In this document: positions 25,399 to 33,537 of the stretch, piece after piece
Layout: each line of letters opens with the position of its first letter
How positions within the stretch are numbered: position 1 is the stretch's first letter
From: SIG603 sp964370775
GTDB lineage: Bacteria > Bacillota > Clostridia > Oscillospirales > Acutalibacteraceae
NCBI GenBank assembly: GCA_964370775.1
Contig: CAYJKT010000019.1
Span: 1 to 59,664 of the forward strand
Direction of reading: 5' to 3'
Length of the DNA: 59,664 nucleotides
Program-made: the position numbers and the translations under genes
The notes under the pieces: model-generated
Database searches by the model: none
What the model saw: only the letters and a program-made list of their open reading frames with translations
Told to the model about the DNA's origin: nothing

Positions 25399-27336
25399 TT
25401 GGTAACTTATAATTTGGTTGCAGAGTATTGTTCTTTGCTTATTGTAACTATAATAATAATCAGTTTTTTTAGTGATAACGAATTAGACAGTGTTCGAAAC
25501 AAATGGTTTCGTAGCATGTTTTACTCTGCGTTTATTTCAATATCAACCAATATATTATCAACAACTATCTCAGCTAATTTTTCCTCGTTTCCACTTTGGG
25601 TAGTAGATTTGATGAACACCCTCTATTATATACTGTTACCATTTCCTCTTGTTATGGTTTTTATATATTCATTAACGTTAATAAAACCAAAGGACAGTGC
25701 AAAAGCTATTGAAAATGTAGGTTTTTACCTTGTGCCATATTTGATTTATTCGTTATTTGTCTTGATTAACCTTGAACTTAGGTTTATCTATGAGATTTCA
25801 CCAGAAACAGGGTATGTTAGAGGACCAGCGTATCAATCACCTTATATAATTGCGGCTATTTATGTGTTTTCAATACTTTTACTTTCTTACATTAAAGGAA
25901 ATGAGATAAAAAAAGGTATTAGAATTATTTTTACACTTAATGTTTTGATATGTTGTGTGATTATGTATGTTCAATTTATGAACCCGCACATACATCTAGC
26001 AGGACTTGCTAATGCTGCTTGCATGTTGGTGTCTTACTTATACATTCACAATGTTAATGAAGCTACCGATAAATTAACTGGTTTATTAAACAGAGCTTCT
26101 CTAACATATAAGCTCAGTAAGTTATCAGAGCACAGTGCAGAGTTCTCTTTGGTTATTTATAGTATGAGAGGCTTTAAGTCTGTTAACGAAAAATTTGGTT
26201 TAGAATACGGAAACGGTTTACTTGAAATCATAGGTAAATACTTAAACAATACTTTTGAAAAACACAATGTATATAGATATAGCGGTGATGAATTTGCTGT
26301 TTTGATTACTAGAAATTCATATATCACAGATAAGCTAATTGAGCAAGTAGCTGATAGATTTGCTGAACCGTTCGATAATGATAATTTTTCTACAAAATTA
26401 GATGTAGTTTACACTAGAGTTGATTATCCTAGCTTTGGTAAAGACAGCAAAACTTTGGTATCTGCTGCCGATTACGCTTTGGCTACACTCAAAAAATCAG
26501 TTGGTGAGTCTAATTATCTATATGATATATCTATTTGCGATAAAATGCACAGAAAACATACAGTTTTGGAACGCATAAAAAGTGAGATAGACAACGATGG
26601 TTTTGAAGTATATCTGCAACCTATTTACTCTAGTGATGAGCATAAATTTTCTCAAGCAGAGGCACTAGTTAGGTTGAGTTCTACTAATAGCCACGAGGCG
26701 ATTTTTCCTAATGAGTTCATTCCACTTGCAGAGGAAACTAGTTTAATCACAAACATAACATATATTGTGTTAGAAAAAACATGCAGACATTTTAGAAATT
26801 TAATTGATAAATACGGTGATGATTTACAGCTTAAATCGATTTCTGTTAACTTTCCGTATATCCAGTTTTTTCAAACAAATATCGTAGATCGTTTATGTGA
26901 AATTACGAAAAAATATGATATTGACCCAAGCATGATAAAAATTGAAATAACAGAGAGAACACTTATTTCAAGCGACAATACACTTCACAATATCATGGCA
27001 GAAATGCAAGATAAAGGTTTTGTTTTTGAGCTTGACGATTTTGGTGTGGAGTACTCAAACCTTAGCGTGTTCTTAAGTTTACCTGTTACAATTATCAAGG
27101 TGGATAAAAGCCTTGTTCGTGCAGCTAATTCATCGCCAGAGCGTAGAATGTTTTTTGAAAACTTAATTCGTGGAATTAAAGCTATGAGAAAACAAACTAT
27201 AGTAGAGGGCATTGAAACCAGCGACCAGTTAGACTTCTTTAAAGAATGTGGTTGCGAGTATATTCAAGGATATTACTTCTCTAAACCACTTCCAATTGAT
27301 GAATTTACAGAGTTCATTAAGCATGAGCCTAGATAA
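25399..27336 (+). CDS. Membrane GGDEF-EAL protein (cyclic di-GMP turnover)
   Basis: A 645-residue protein started at TTG 25399, which sits 8 nt after GGGAGG; the earlier in-frame TTG precedes transcription. Six or seven membrane helices fill about residues 5-215. The GGDEF domain (about 225-380) reads RYSGDEFAV, a serine variant. The EAL domain (about 395-645) keeps its main residues: EALVRL, SVNFP, ITERT, DDFG, KVDKS and VEGIET. This predicts active phosphodiesterase, with the cyclase half active or a GTP-sensing regulator. The N-terminal domain probably senses an unknown cue. Flanked by a strong promoter and terminator. Confidence 0.92.
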   Translation: MVTYNLVAEYCSLLIVTIIIISFFSDNELDSVRNKWFRSMFYSAFISISTNILSTTISANFSSFPLWVVDLMNTLYYILLPFPLVMVFIYSLTLIKPKDSAKAIENVGFYLVPYLIYSLFVLINLELRFIYEISPETGYVRGPAYQSPYIIAAIYVFSILLLSYIKGNEIKKGIRIIFTLNVLICCVIMYVQFMNPHIHLAGLANAACMLVSYLYIHNVNEATDKLTGLLNRASLTYKLSKLSEHSAEFSLVIYSMRGFKSVNEKFGLEYGNGLLEIIGKYLNNTFEKHNVYRYSGDEFAVLITRNSYITDKLIEQVADRFAEPFDNDNFSTKLDVVYTRVDYPSFGKDSKTLVSAADYALATLKKSVGESNYLYDISICDKMHRKHTVLERIKSEIDNDGFEVYLQPIYSSDEHKFSQAEALVRLSSTNSHEAIFPNEFIPLAEETSLITNITYIVLEKTCRHFRNLIDKYGDDLQLKSISVNFPYIQFFQTNIVDRLCEITKKYDIDPSMIKIEITERTLISSDNTLHNIMAEMQDKGFVFELDDFGVEYSNLSVFLSLPVTIIKVDKSLVRAANSSPERRMFFENLIRGIKAMRKQTIVEGIETSDQLDFFKECGCEYIQGYYFSKPLPIDEFTEFIKHEPR

Positions 27337-27344
27337 TAATAGAT

Positions 27345-27379
27345 AACACCATGCGCTTGATTTTGCATGGTGTTTTTTG
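27345..27379 (+). terminator. Terminator after the GGDEF-EAL gene
   Basis: A 10-bp stem AACACCATGC/GCATGGTGTT with a 10-nt loop, followed by TTTTG. It overlaps the -35 region of the promoter for the next gene. Confidence 0.85.
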
Positions 27380-27386
27380 TTATAAT
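27357..27386 (+). promoter_or_regulatory. Promoter for the GNAT gene, inside the terminator
   Basis: TTGATT, 18-bp spacer, TATAAT; the -35 lies in the hairpin loop and the spacer spans the descending arm and T-run. Confidence 0.55.
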
Positions 27387-27414
27387 AAATAAAAATAAAA
27401 TACACGGAGAAGAC

Positions 27415-27912
27415 ATGAAATTAATTAACACTACACTAGACGATATAGATATAGCAATGGATATTATCAACATGGCAAAGACACATTTAAAAGAGCAAGG
27501 TATTGACCAATGGCAAAATGGCTACCCAGATTATGACTGCATAAAAAATGATGCACTCAGTCAAAAAGGTTTTTTTGTTACAGAAGCTGAGGAGATTTTA
27601 GGCTATTTATGCATAGATTTTAACGGCGAAGTGGCTTATGGCAACTTAAACGGAAGTTGGAACAGCGATGAAAAATATGTTGTTGTACACCGATTGGCTT
27701 TTAGCGAAAACGCTCGCTCTAAGAATTTATCAAGCTTAGTTTTTAAGCTTGTAGAAAACATGAGCCGAGAAAAAGGTGTTAATTATTTTAGGGTAGACAC
27801 TGACGCTGATAATTCTAAAATGCAACATATTTTAAAGAAAAACGGATTTGAGTACTGTGGTACAATTTGGTTTGATAACAGTGAAAAAATTGCTTTTGAC
27901 AAAAAGTTTTAA
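27415..27912 (+). CDS. GNAT family N-acetyltransferase
   Basis: A 165-residue cytoplasmic acetyltransferase started at ATG 27415 (CGGAGAAG ribosome site); an upstream in-frame ATG lies within the terminator. The acetyl-CoA site region is RLAFSENARSKNLSSLVFKLVENM (about 92-115; too divergent from Q/RxxGxG/A to be textbook). The C-terminal part has the typical NSKMQHILKKNGFEYCG motif. The N-terminus holds GIDQWQNGYP, common in acetyltransferases of this subgroup. Substrate unknown. The Fe-S gene follows after 24 nt. Confidence 0.85.
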   Translation: MKLINTTLDDIDIAMDIINMAKTHLKEQGIDQWQNGYPDYDCIKNDALSQKGFFVTEAEEILGYLCIDFNGEVAYGNLNGSWNSDEKYVVVHRLAFSENARSKNLSSLVFKLVENMSREKGVNYFRVDTDADNSKMQHILKKNGFEYCGTIWFDNSEKIAFDKKF

Positions 27913-27936
27913 TGAATATTTAACAGGTGGTAAGAT

Positions 27937-28863
27937 ATGGAATTTATGACTAATCCCCAAAAAAAGGCGATAAATAAAATATCTAATATAAAATCAAATA
28001 GTAGCTCTAAAGCCAAGGGATATTTCCCTAAAAGAAGATTTAAGGCTAAAGATATTAAGAAAATGCTTAAAAATCAAGCTAGAGTTAGACCAACTATCTT
28101 ATCTTTAAATAAATCTGCTAGTGTAATAAAACAGCATGATACATCTAAAAAATATGAGAAAATTATATCTAAAAAAGACTTTGATGAACTTGATTTTTAC
28201 ATAAAAAATGTGCTTAATATGGACAGTTGGGGCGTTGCTGTTTTTGAGGAAAAAGAGATATTTAAGGGTAATGGTATTCCTTATAAAAACGTTTTAGTGA
28301 TGTCAAGACACATGGAAAACACTGAGTTTGTCGCAGAAAAACTTCCTAACATGGATTGCATGTTGGAAGTTATGAAAGTTTATGGTGACACTGGTAAATC
28401 ATGTCTTGCAGTTACAAAATTCTTGCGTGATAAAAATTTTGGTGCTGTGCCTAATCACAGCTTGGGTGGAAATATTGACTACACAAAGGCGGGATATAAG
28501 GCGAATTTAGGGTATATCGGCAAGCATGGTATGTTGATTACTCCGCATAGTGGTGCGTGTAATCGACTGAGTATTGTTTACACTAGTATCGAAAATCTAG
28601 GAGATTTTTTAGATAACAGCGAGGATTTTTCGTTTGGTGAAAAATTTTGCGAAAAGTGTGGCAAATGTGTAAAATCCTGCCCTTATGGTGCAATTTATGA
28701 GCACTGTATAACAGATGAAAACGGACATGTTGAGTGTATATCGAATGAAAAATGCAATAGTGGATTTGCAAACTATGGCTGTGCAATATGCATAGCAGTA
28801 TGTCCTTTCACAAAAGCAGAGTACCACAAAATTAAAACTGCATTTTTAACATCTATGTATTAG
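27937..28863 (+). CDS. Epoxyqueuosine reductase-like 4Fe-4S double-cluster protein
   Basis: A 308-residue protein. The first 80 residues are basic and of low similarity. The middle (about 80-215), with GYKANLGYIGKHGMLITPHSG, resembles the QueG/reductive-dehalogenase-like core. Two ferredoxin motifs follow: CEKCGKCVKSCP (about 235-246) and CNSGFANYGCAICIAVCP (about 273-290), giving two [4Fe-4S] clusters. QueG is longer and carries HEAT-like repeats that are absent here. Probably an electron-transfer reductase of unknown substrate. No queuosine genes are nearby. Confidence 0.75.
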   Translation: MEFMTNPQKKAINKISNIKSNSSSKAKGYFPKRRFKAKDIKKMLKNQARVRPTILSLNKSASVIKQHDTSKKYEKIISKKDFDELDFYIKNVLNMDSWGVAVFEEKEIFKGNGIPYKNVLVMSRHMENTEFVAEKLPNMDCMLEVMKVYGDTGKSCLAVTKFLRDKNFGAVPNHSLGGNIDYTKAGYKANLGYIGKHGMLITPHSGACNRLSIVYTSIENLGDFLDNSEDFSFGEKFCEKCGKCVKSCPYGAIYEHCITDENGHVECISNEKCNSGFANYGCAICIAVCPFTKAEYHKIKTAFLTSMY

Positions 28864-28874
28864 GATAAAATATA

Positions 28875-29471
28875 TTATTCACTGATATACGATATATCAA
28901 AAAAGCTGTCTTTTAGCTCTAAATTTGTCGCACCAATATTTACCTGTCCGTCAAAACTAATAAACTCCCAGTTTCCACTACCTCTGCTTTTTCTAAAAAC
29001 ATAAGTTAAATACCAGTCAGCAAGGTTTTCGTCGCTACCTGTATACGCTTTTTTAATTTCTACTGATGAAGAATAAGGGAACTCCTCGTCTTCGTATAAT
29101 TCTTCGGTAGCAGACACTATCTCAATATCTTCGTGGTAAATAGTTGGAACAATAAACTCTTTTATAACTTCAAAACTATCATAGATACTGTCGTTCCAGT
29201 GACCATTATCTATGCTAAGTGTCGCAAGACTTGCTGCCTCGTTACCGATATCGGTGTTCTCTATTTGCGAGATAATAGTATCGACCGTCTCACGAGAAAC
29301 GCTCTCCTGTGTTTGCACCCACGCACATAACCACTCAGCTTCATCTATCATTTCAGTCGCTGTTTCTATATCAAAATCTACAACTTTATTTTCTATAGGC
29401 ACAGGTTCACTACTACATGCAAGTAAAAATAAAACAACAGTACAAGACATAAATATCTTAGCAAATTTCAT
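28875..29471 (-). CDS. Lipoprotein of unknown function
   Basis: A 198-residue secreted protein started at ATG 29471, which has GGGAGG 8 nt upstream; a longer TTG frame at 29543 has none. The signal peptide ends in the lipobox LLAC (Cys about 18). The rest is acidic with no recognisable enzyme motif; a WYLTYVFRKSRGSGNWEF strand pair occurs near residue 150. I do not recognise the family. Own promoter at 29514-29543. Confidence 0.7.
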   Translation of the reverse strand: MKFAKIFMSCTVVLFLLACSSEPVPIENKVVDFDIETATEMIDEAEWLCAWVQTQESVSRETVDTIISQIENTDIGNEAASLATLSIDNGHWNDSIYDSFEVIKEFIVPTIYHEDIEIVSATEELYEDEEFPYSSSVEIKKAYTGSDENLADWYLTYVFRKSRGSGNWEFISFDGQVNIGATNLELKDSFFDISYISE

Positions 29472-29513
29472 AAAATTGACCTCCCTTAGATTAGTGTAAT
29501 ATTCTATACTGTA

Positions 29514-29543
29514 ATTATAACATGTATAATAATATGATTTCAA
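29514..29543 (-). promoter_or_regulatory. Promoter for the lipoprotein gene
   Basis: Minus-strand TTGAAA, 18-bp spacer, TATAAT, about 43 bp before the ATG at 29471. Confidence 0.6.
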
Positions 29544-29557
29544 TACATAATATACCC

Positions 29558-29594
29558 AAAAAACACCTCCCAGTCTTATACTCGACTGGGAGGT
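29558..29594 (-). terminator. Terminator after ptsI
   Basis: An 11-bp perfect stem ACCTCCCAGTC/GACTGGGAGGT with an 8-nt loop, followed on the minus strand by GTTTTTTGGG, 12 nt after the ptsI stop. Confidence 0.85.
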
Positions 29595-29605
29595 AAAATA
29601 TTTTA

Positions 29606-31222
29606 TTAAATATCTAGCTCACATAATTCTTTTTTTAGTGGTAGTATCAACGGAATTGCAACGGATAATTCGTCTATTCCGAATTCTACCAAGGTTTTTG
29701 TTATTTTTGTGTCAGCTGCTAAATCTCCACAAATGCTTACTGGCACTCCGTTTTCGTGGCAACAGTCTATTGTGTATTTTATCAGCTTCAGTATTCCAGT
29801 GTGATGTGGGTCAAAGAATTTTTGTACTCTTTGATTTTGTCTGTCTATCGCTAGCGAGTACTGCGATAAATCGTTAGTACCAATGCTTATGAAATCAACT
29901 TCTTTAGATAGTTCATCAGAAATCATAGCTGATGCAGGAGTCTCTATCATAATACCGATATCAGCATGACCATAGCGAATTCCTTTTGAAGTCAACTCTG
30001 CCTTAGTTTCGTCTATCAATCTTTTGCACTCTTGAATTTCCCAAATAGAACTTACGAGTGGCAAAAGTATTTTGATATTTCCATATAAAGCAGCTCTAAG
30101 CAAGGCTCTAATTTGAGTCTTGAACATCTCTGTCATAGTAAGGCTTACCCTAATAGCTCTATAGCCTAAAGCAGGGTTTGTTTCGTTGCTAATGTGGAAA
30201 TATTCAAGCTGTTTATCTCCACCAACATCAAGTGTTCTAATAACAAGTTTTCTGTCGTTTGCACTTTGTGCAGCATTTTTATATGCTAAATATTGTTCTT
30301 CTTCTGTAGGAAATTCAGAACGTTCTAAGTATAAAAACTCACTTCTAAACAAACCTATTCCGTCTGCACCGTTATCAAAAGCTTTCTGAACATCTGTGTA
30401 AAAACCAATGTTTGCACAAATATTAACTCGTTTACCGCCTTTGGTTATGCTCTCGGCATCACGGTATTTATTTAGTAGCTTACGTTTGTCTCTCTCTGTT
30501 TTTTCTAGTAATTTTGCTTTAAATAAATCTTCTTCACCAGGTTGCAAGATGATAAACCCTGCAAATGCGTTAACTATTGCAAATTTTCCATGAACACCAT
30601 AAGGGAGATTACAGCTTACAATAGCAGGTATTCCCATGGTTCTTGAAAGTATTGCTGTGTGCGAATTAACAGAACCTTTTCTTGTCACAAAGGCTAAAAC
30701 CTTGCTTTTATCCATTTGTATCGTTTCACTTGGAGACAAGTCATCTGCTATTACGATACTAGGCTCATCTAAGGTTGCATTAACATGTTGTTTTCCTGTA
30801 ACATTGTTAATCATTCGCTCTGAGACATCCTTTAAATCAACGCTTCTTTCGCTGATATACATATCTTCCATGCTATTAAACATGGTTACATATTTTTCGC
30901 ATACTATGAAAATAGCGTATTCTGCTGAGAAGCTTTCTGTTCTTATTAGCTCTATAATATGGTCTATATAATCTACGTCCATAATCATTTCTCTGTGAGC
31001 CGTAAAAATATGTGCATCTACTTCACCTACAGTTCGCATAGCGATTTCTTGAAGAGTTTGAAGTTGTTCCACCGTGATGTCTCGAGCAATAATCAATTTT
31101 TCAATTTCATGCTCTGTGTTATCTATATGTACTTTTTCTACATGGCATTGCTTCTTGTGAATCTCAACCGTTTTACCCATTGCAATACCTTTAAATGCCG
31201 CTTTACCCGAATATTTTTCCAT
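29606..31222 (-). CDS. ptsI: PTS system phosphoenolpyruvate-protein phosphotransferase (enzyme I)
   Basis: A 538-residue enzyme I that transfers phosphate from PEP to HPr, started at ATG 31222 after AGAGGAGGAG (a GTG at 31240 precedes it in frame but lies upstream of the ribosome site). The phospho-histidine motif reads GSVNSHTAILSRTMGIPAIV (His about 185). The PEP-binding barrel has TLDVGGDKQLEYF, GTNDLSQYSLAIDRQN and the catalytic Cys in CGDLAAD (about 498). Length is slightly under the usual 570. No HPr or sugar-specific EII gene is adjacent. Cotranscription with the neighbours is not evident. Confidence 0.94.
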   Translation of the reverse strand: MEKYSGKAAFKGIAMGKTVEIHKKQCHVEKVHIDNTEHEIEKLIIARDITVEQLQTLQEIAMRTVGEVDAHIFTAHREMIMDVDYIDHIIELIRTESFSAEYAIFIVCEKYVTMFNSMEDMYISERSVDLKDVSERMINNVTGKQHVNATLDEPSIVIADDLSPSETIQMDKSKVLAFVTRKGSVNSHTAILSRTMGIPAIVSCNLPYGVHGKFAIVNAFAGFIILQPGEEDLFKAKLLEKTERDKRKLLNKYRDAESITKGGKRVNICANIGFYTDVQKAFDNGADGIGLFRSEFLYLERSEFPTEEEQYLAYKNAAQSANDRKLVIRTLDVGGDKQLEYFHISNETNPALGYRAIRVSLTMTEMFKTQIRALLRAALYGNIKILLPLVSSIWEIQECKRLIDETKAELTSKGIRYGHADIGIMIETPASAMISDELSKEVDFISIGTNDLSQYSLAIDRQNQRVQKFFDPHHTGILKLIKYTIDCCHENGVPVSICGDLAADTKITKTLVEFGIDELSVAIPLILPLKKELCELDI

Positions 31223-31308
31223 AAAAACTCCTCCTCTCACTAAACTAACCTATCGAATGATGTGATGCTTTGCTAACATAAATATGTAGTCAATAACAAA
31301 GGATTGAA

Positions 31309-31333
31309 TAATTATTACAAATTGTAATAATTA
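31309..31333. promoter_or_regulatory. Perfect palindrome upstream of ptsI
   Basis: Arms TAATTATTACAA and TTGTAATAATTA with one central base form a 25-bp perfect inverted repeat, about 90 bp upstream of the ptsI ATG. It has operator-like symmetry and no T-run on one side. The regulator is unknown. The rest of 31223-31700 has no gene. Confidence 0.5.
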
Positions 31334-31616
31334 AGGATGCGTATTTATTGATTTTATATGATTATTTTATAATTATTTCGTTCATTTGTCAATAGAAAAA
31401 GGCAAACACAATAAAAATTCACATTTAATAATGAATATTATGTAATTTTTAACATTTTTTGCTAAATTGTTAACTGTTTCGACAAATCTTCTTCTATTAA
31501 ATTCTGATACAGATATATAAGGTGGCTTTTATAGGGATATAGCATTAACTTTTAAAGATATTCAACTAGAATTCAGTTTGCGTTTAAGATTTGTTCAAAC
31601 TTTCATGTTGCCTTAG

Positions 31617-31625
31617 TGATATAAT
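31617..31625 (+). promoter_or_regulatory. Extended -10 upstream of gene at 31701
   Basis: TGATATAAT is an extended -10 element about 75 bp before the ATG. No convincing -35 element is seen. Confidence 0.4.
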
Positions 31626-31700
31626 AACAATTATATTATTGAAAGGGAAAAGGATTTTGTACTTTTATATACATATTAGTTAACATAATCTTAAAAAAGA

Positions 31701-32435
31701 ATGGCTAGAGAACGATATTTATTAAACGATGAGGAAGATTCTATACACAGCAATATCATTATTCCAACAACCAAAAAAGATAAAATGGCTAACTGGTGGT
31801 ATTATTCAAGAGTAAAACTTTTTGTTATAGGTGTTGTGCTGATTTTTGTGGGAGCTTTTATATATTCTTACGTTACAAAAATTATCCCAGATTACAACAT
31901 TGCTATAACAAGCGAGAATTACTATAACCCAGAATTCTTAGAGCTTGTAGAAATTCAGCTTGAGGAATATGCAGATGACAGAAATAACGACGGAGTAGTA
32001 GACGTGCAAATCCTTGATTACTCTATTGTATATAACGAGGACGGAACTCCTTATGACCCCAATACTCAACAAGTAGCACTTGTAAAGCTAACAGCAGACA
32101 TGACAACAGGAGATAGCGTTATTTGGTTGCACGACCAAATGGGCTATTATATGTTAGGTGATGAAACAGAAGGTTTGTTTGAAGATATTGGTGGGGAAGA
32201 AGACCCAACTATGATTGATTTTAACGATGTTTTAGCATTTGATGAACTGGATTTTTCTTCTTATGAAGGAACTGAATACGACCCAGAGAAAATAGAAGAA
32301 CTTTTTGGCGAGCTTAGAGTATCCTTTAGAGTTTTAATGGGTGCTATGGCTGATGAAAAAGAGAATGTTGAGGGGTATCCTTCGCAACAAGTTTTCTTTG
32401 ACAATCTTTATACAGGCACAAAAAGAATGGACTAA
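31701..32435 (+). CDS. Single-pass membrane protein with a calcium-loop-like motif
   Basis: A 244-residue protein with a short cytoplasmic N-terminus, one membrane helix (about 36-60) and an acidic extracellular part. The DRNNDGVVDVQILD segment near residue 95 has the D-x-N-x-D-G-x-x-D spacing of dockerin/EF-hand calcium loops. The ribosome site is weak (AAAAAAGA). I do not recognise the family and cannot assign a function. It stands alone between ptsI and a pair of hairpins. Confidence 0.65.
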   Translation: MARERYLLNDEEDSIHSNIIIPTTKKDKMANWWYYSRVKLFVIGVVLIFVGAFIYSYVTKIIPDYNIAITSENYYNPEFLELVEIQLEEYADDRNNDGVVDVQILDYSIVYNEDGTPYDPNTQQVALVKLTADMTTGDSVIWLHDQMGYYMLGDETEGLFEDIGGEEDPTMIDFNDVLAFDELDFSSYEGTEYDPEKIEELFGELRVSFRVLMGAMADEKENVEGYPSQQVFFDNLYTGTKRMD

Positions 32436-32441
32436 ATATAA

Positions 32442-32476
32442 TCATGTAGGCTGTAACATGCCTGCATGAATTTTTA
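32442..32476 (+). terminator. Terminator after the gene at 31701
   Basis: Stem CATGTAGGC/GCCTGCATG (9-10 bp, one G-T pair) with an 8-nt loop, followed by ATTTTTA. Confidence 0.7.
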
Positions 32477-32533
32477 CATTAAGATGTATAATAGTTGATA
32501 GAGTTTATCATAAAAGTATATGTAAATAAGAAT

Positions 32534-32576
32534 AGGCTGTGGCGAAATTTGCTTTTTCGTCACAGCCATATTTTTA
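32534..32576. terminator. GGCTGTGGCGA-type hairpin terminator
   Basis: A 13-bp stem GGCTGTGGCGAAA/TTTCGTCACAGCC (one G-T pair) followed by ATATTTTT on the plus strand, five nt from the aldo/keto reductase stop. A closely related hairpin is at 45851-45888. Confidence 0.75.
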
Positions 32577-32580
32577 CAAT

Positions 32581-33450
32581 TTATACATTAAAGAAGTGAT
32601 GTTCTTTAATATTTTCGCTCTCAGCTTTTAAAATATCGAGCTCTTTTTCTGTCATTGGTTCTAAGATTTTGTCGATATTCTCCACTGCGAAAGTGAAGTT
32701 TTCTATATTACCAGGAGGAACTAACACGTTAGCACCAATTTTTTCTACAGCGTATTTCATAGCCGCTATAGTAAACTCGTCGTTGTCTGTAATCGGCATA
32801 CACCATGATTTTGGGAAACGAGAGTTTTTCTTTTCATCATCATTCAACCATGCTCTGTGTATCATAGATTTCATGCCTAAAAAGCCTATGTTATCTTTTT
32901 TGCATTTATCTGAAATACGGCTGGCAAAGCCTAAGTTCATGTTTAAACCCCAGTTAGTAGGGAATAGAACTGTGTCAAAATCGTATAGTTCTAAGGCTCT
33001 TAAAGCAGTGTCTTCGTTATGGCAAGTAACACCAAGGTTTTTAAGAATTCCTTCTTCTTTTGCCTTAATCATAACGCTCATCACGCCGTCGTTTTGGAAT
33101 GCTCTTTCAACTTCTTCGATAGTTGTGATAGCATGCATTTGGTATACATCAAAATAATCTGTGTGAAGTAACTTAAAAGATTTCTCTAGCTCTCTTTTTG
33201 CAGTTTCAGCATCTCTGTGACCTGTTTTGCAAGCTAAGTAAATATCTTTTCTGTAAGGTTTAAGCGAGTTACCAAGTTTTTCTTCTGCATCACCATAAGA
33301 TGGCGCAACGTCAAAATAGTTAATACCCTTATTTATAGCATATTCAACGTACTTGTCGGAATTATCTTGTCCGTCGTCCATTGAAACTATTCCACCATAG
33401 ATTATCTTAGATACTTCAAAACCTGTTTTGCCTAATACTGATTTTATCAT
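32581..33450 (-). CDS. Aldo/keto reductase
   Basis: A 289-residue NAD(P)H-dependent reductase with a TIM barrel, started at ATG 33450 with AGGTG upstream. Catalytic tetrad residues can be matched: Asp in NYFDVAPSYGDAEEKLG (about 45-61, also the Tyr), Lys in ACKTGHRDA (about 80) and His in YQMHAITT (about 110). The C-terminus is shorter than average and ends KEHHFFNV. Substrate unknown. A consensus promoter lies at 33509-33537. Confidence 0.9.
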   Translation of the reverse strand: MIKSVLGKTGFEVSKIIYGGIVSMDDGQDNSDKYVEYAINKGINYFDVAPSYGDAEEKLGNSLKPYRKDIYLACKTGHRDAETAKRELEKSFKLLHTDYFDVYQMHAITTIEEVERAFQNDGVMSVMIKAKEEGILKNLGVTCHNEDTALRALELYDFDTVLFPTNWGLNMNLGFASRISDKCKKDNIGFLGMKSMIHRAWLNDDEKKNSRFPKSWCMPITDNDEFTIAAMKYAVEKIGANVLVPPGNIENFTFAVENIDKILEPMTEKELDILKAESENIKEHHFFNV

Positions 33451-33508
33451 ATTTATCACCTATTGCACTTTCTAACGTTGAATTTATTTTTTTGTTAATA
33501 TTGAACTA

Positions 33509-33537
33509 ATTATATTACTAATTTAGTCAATTGTCAA
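33509..33537 (-). promoter_or_regulatory. Consensus promoter for aldo/keto reductase
   Basis: Minus-strand TTGACA, 17-bp spacer, TATAAT. It begins one base after the tsaD stop codon, so this gene is transcribed separately from the upstream operon. Confidence 0.75.
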
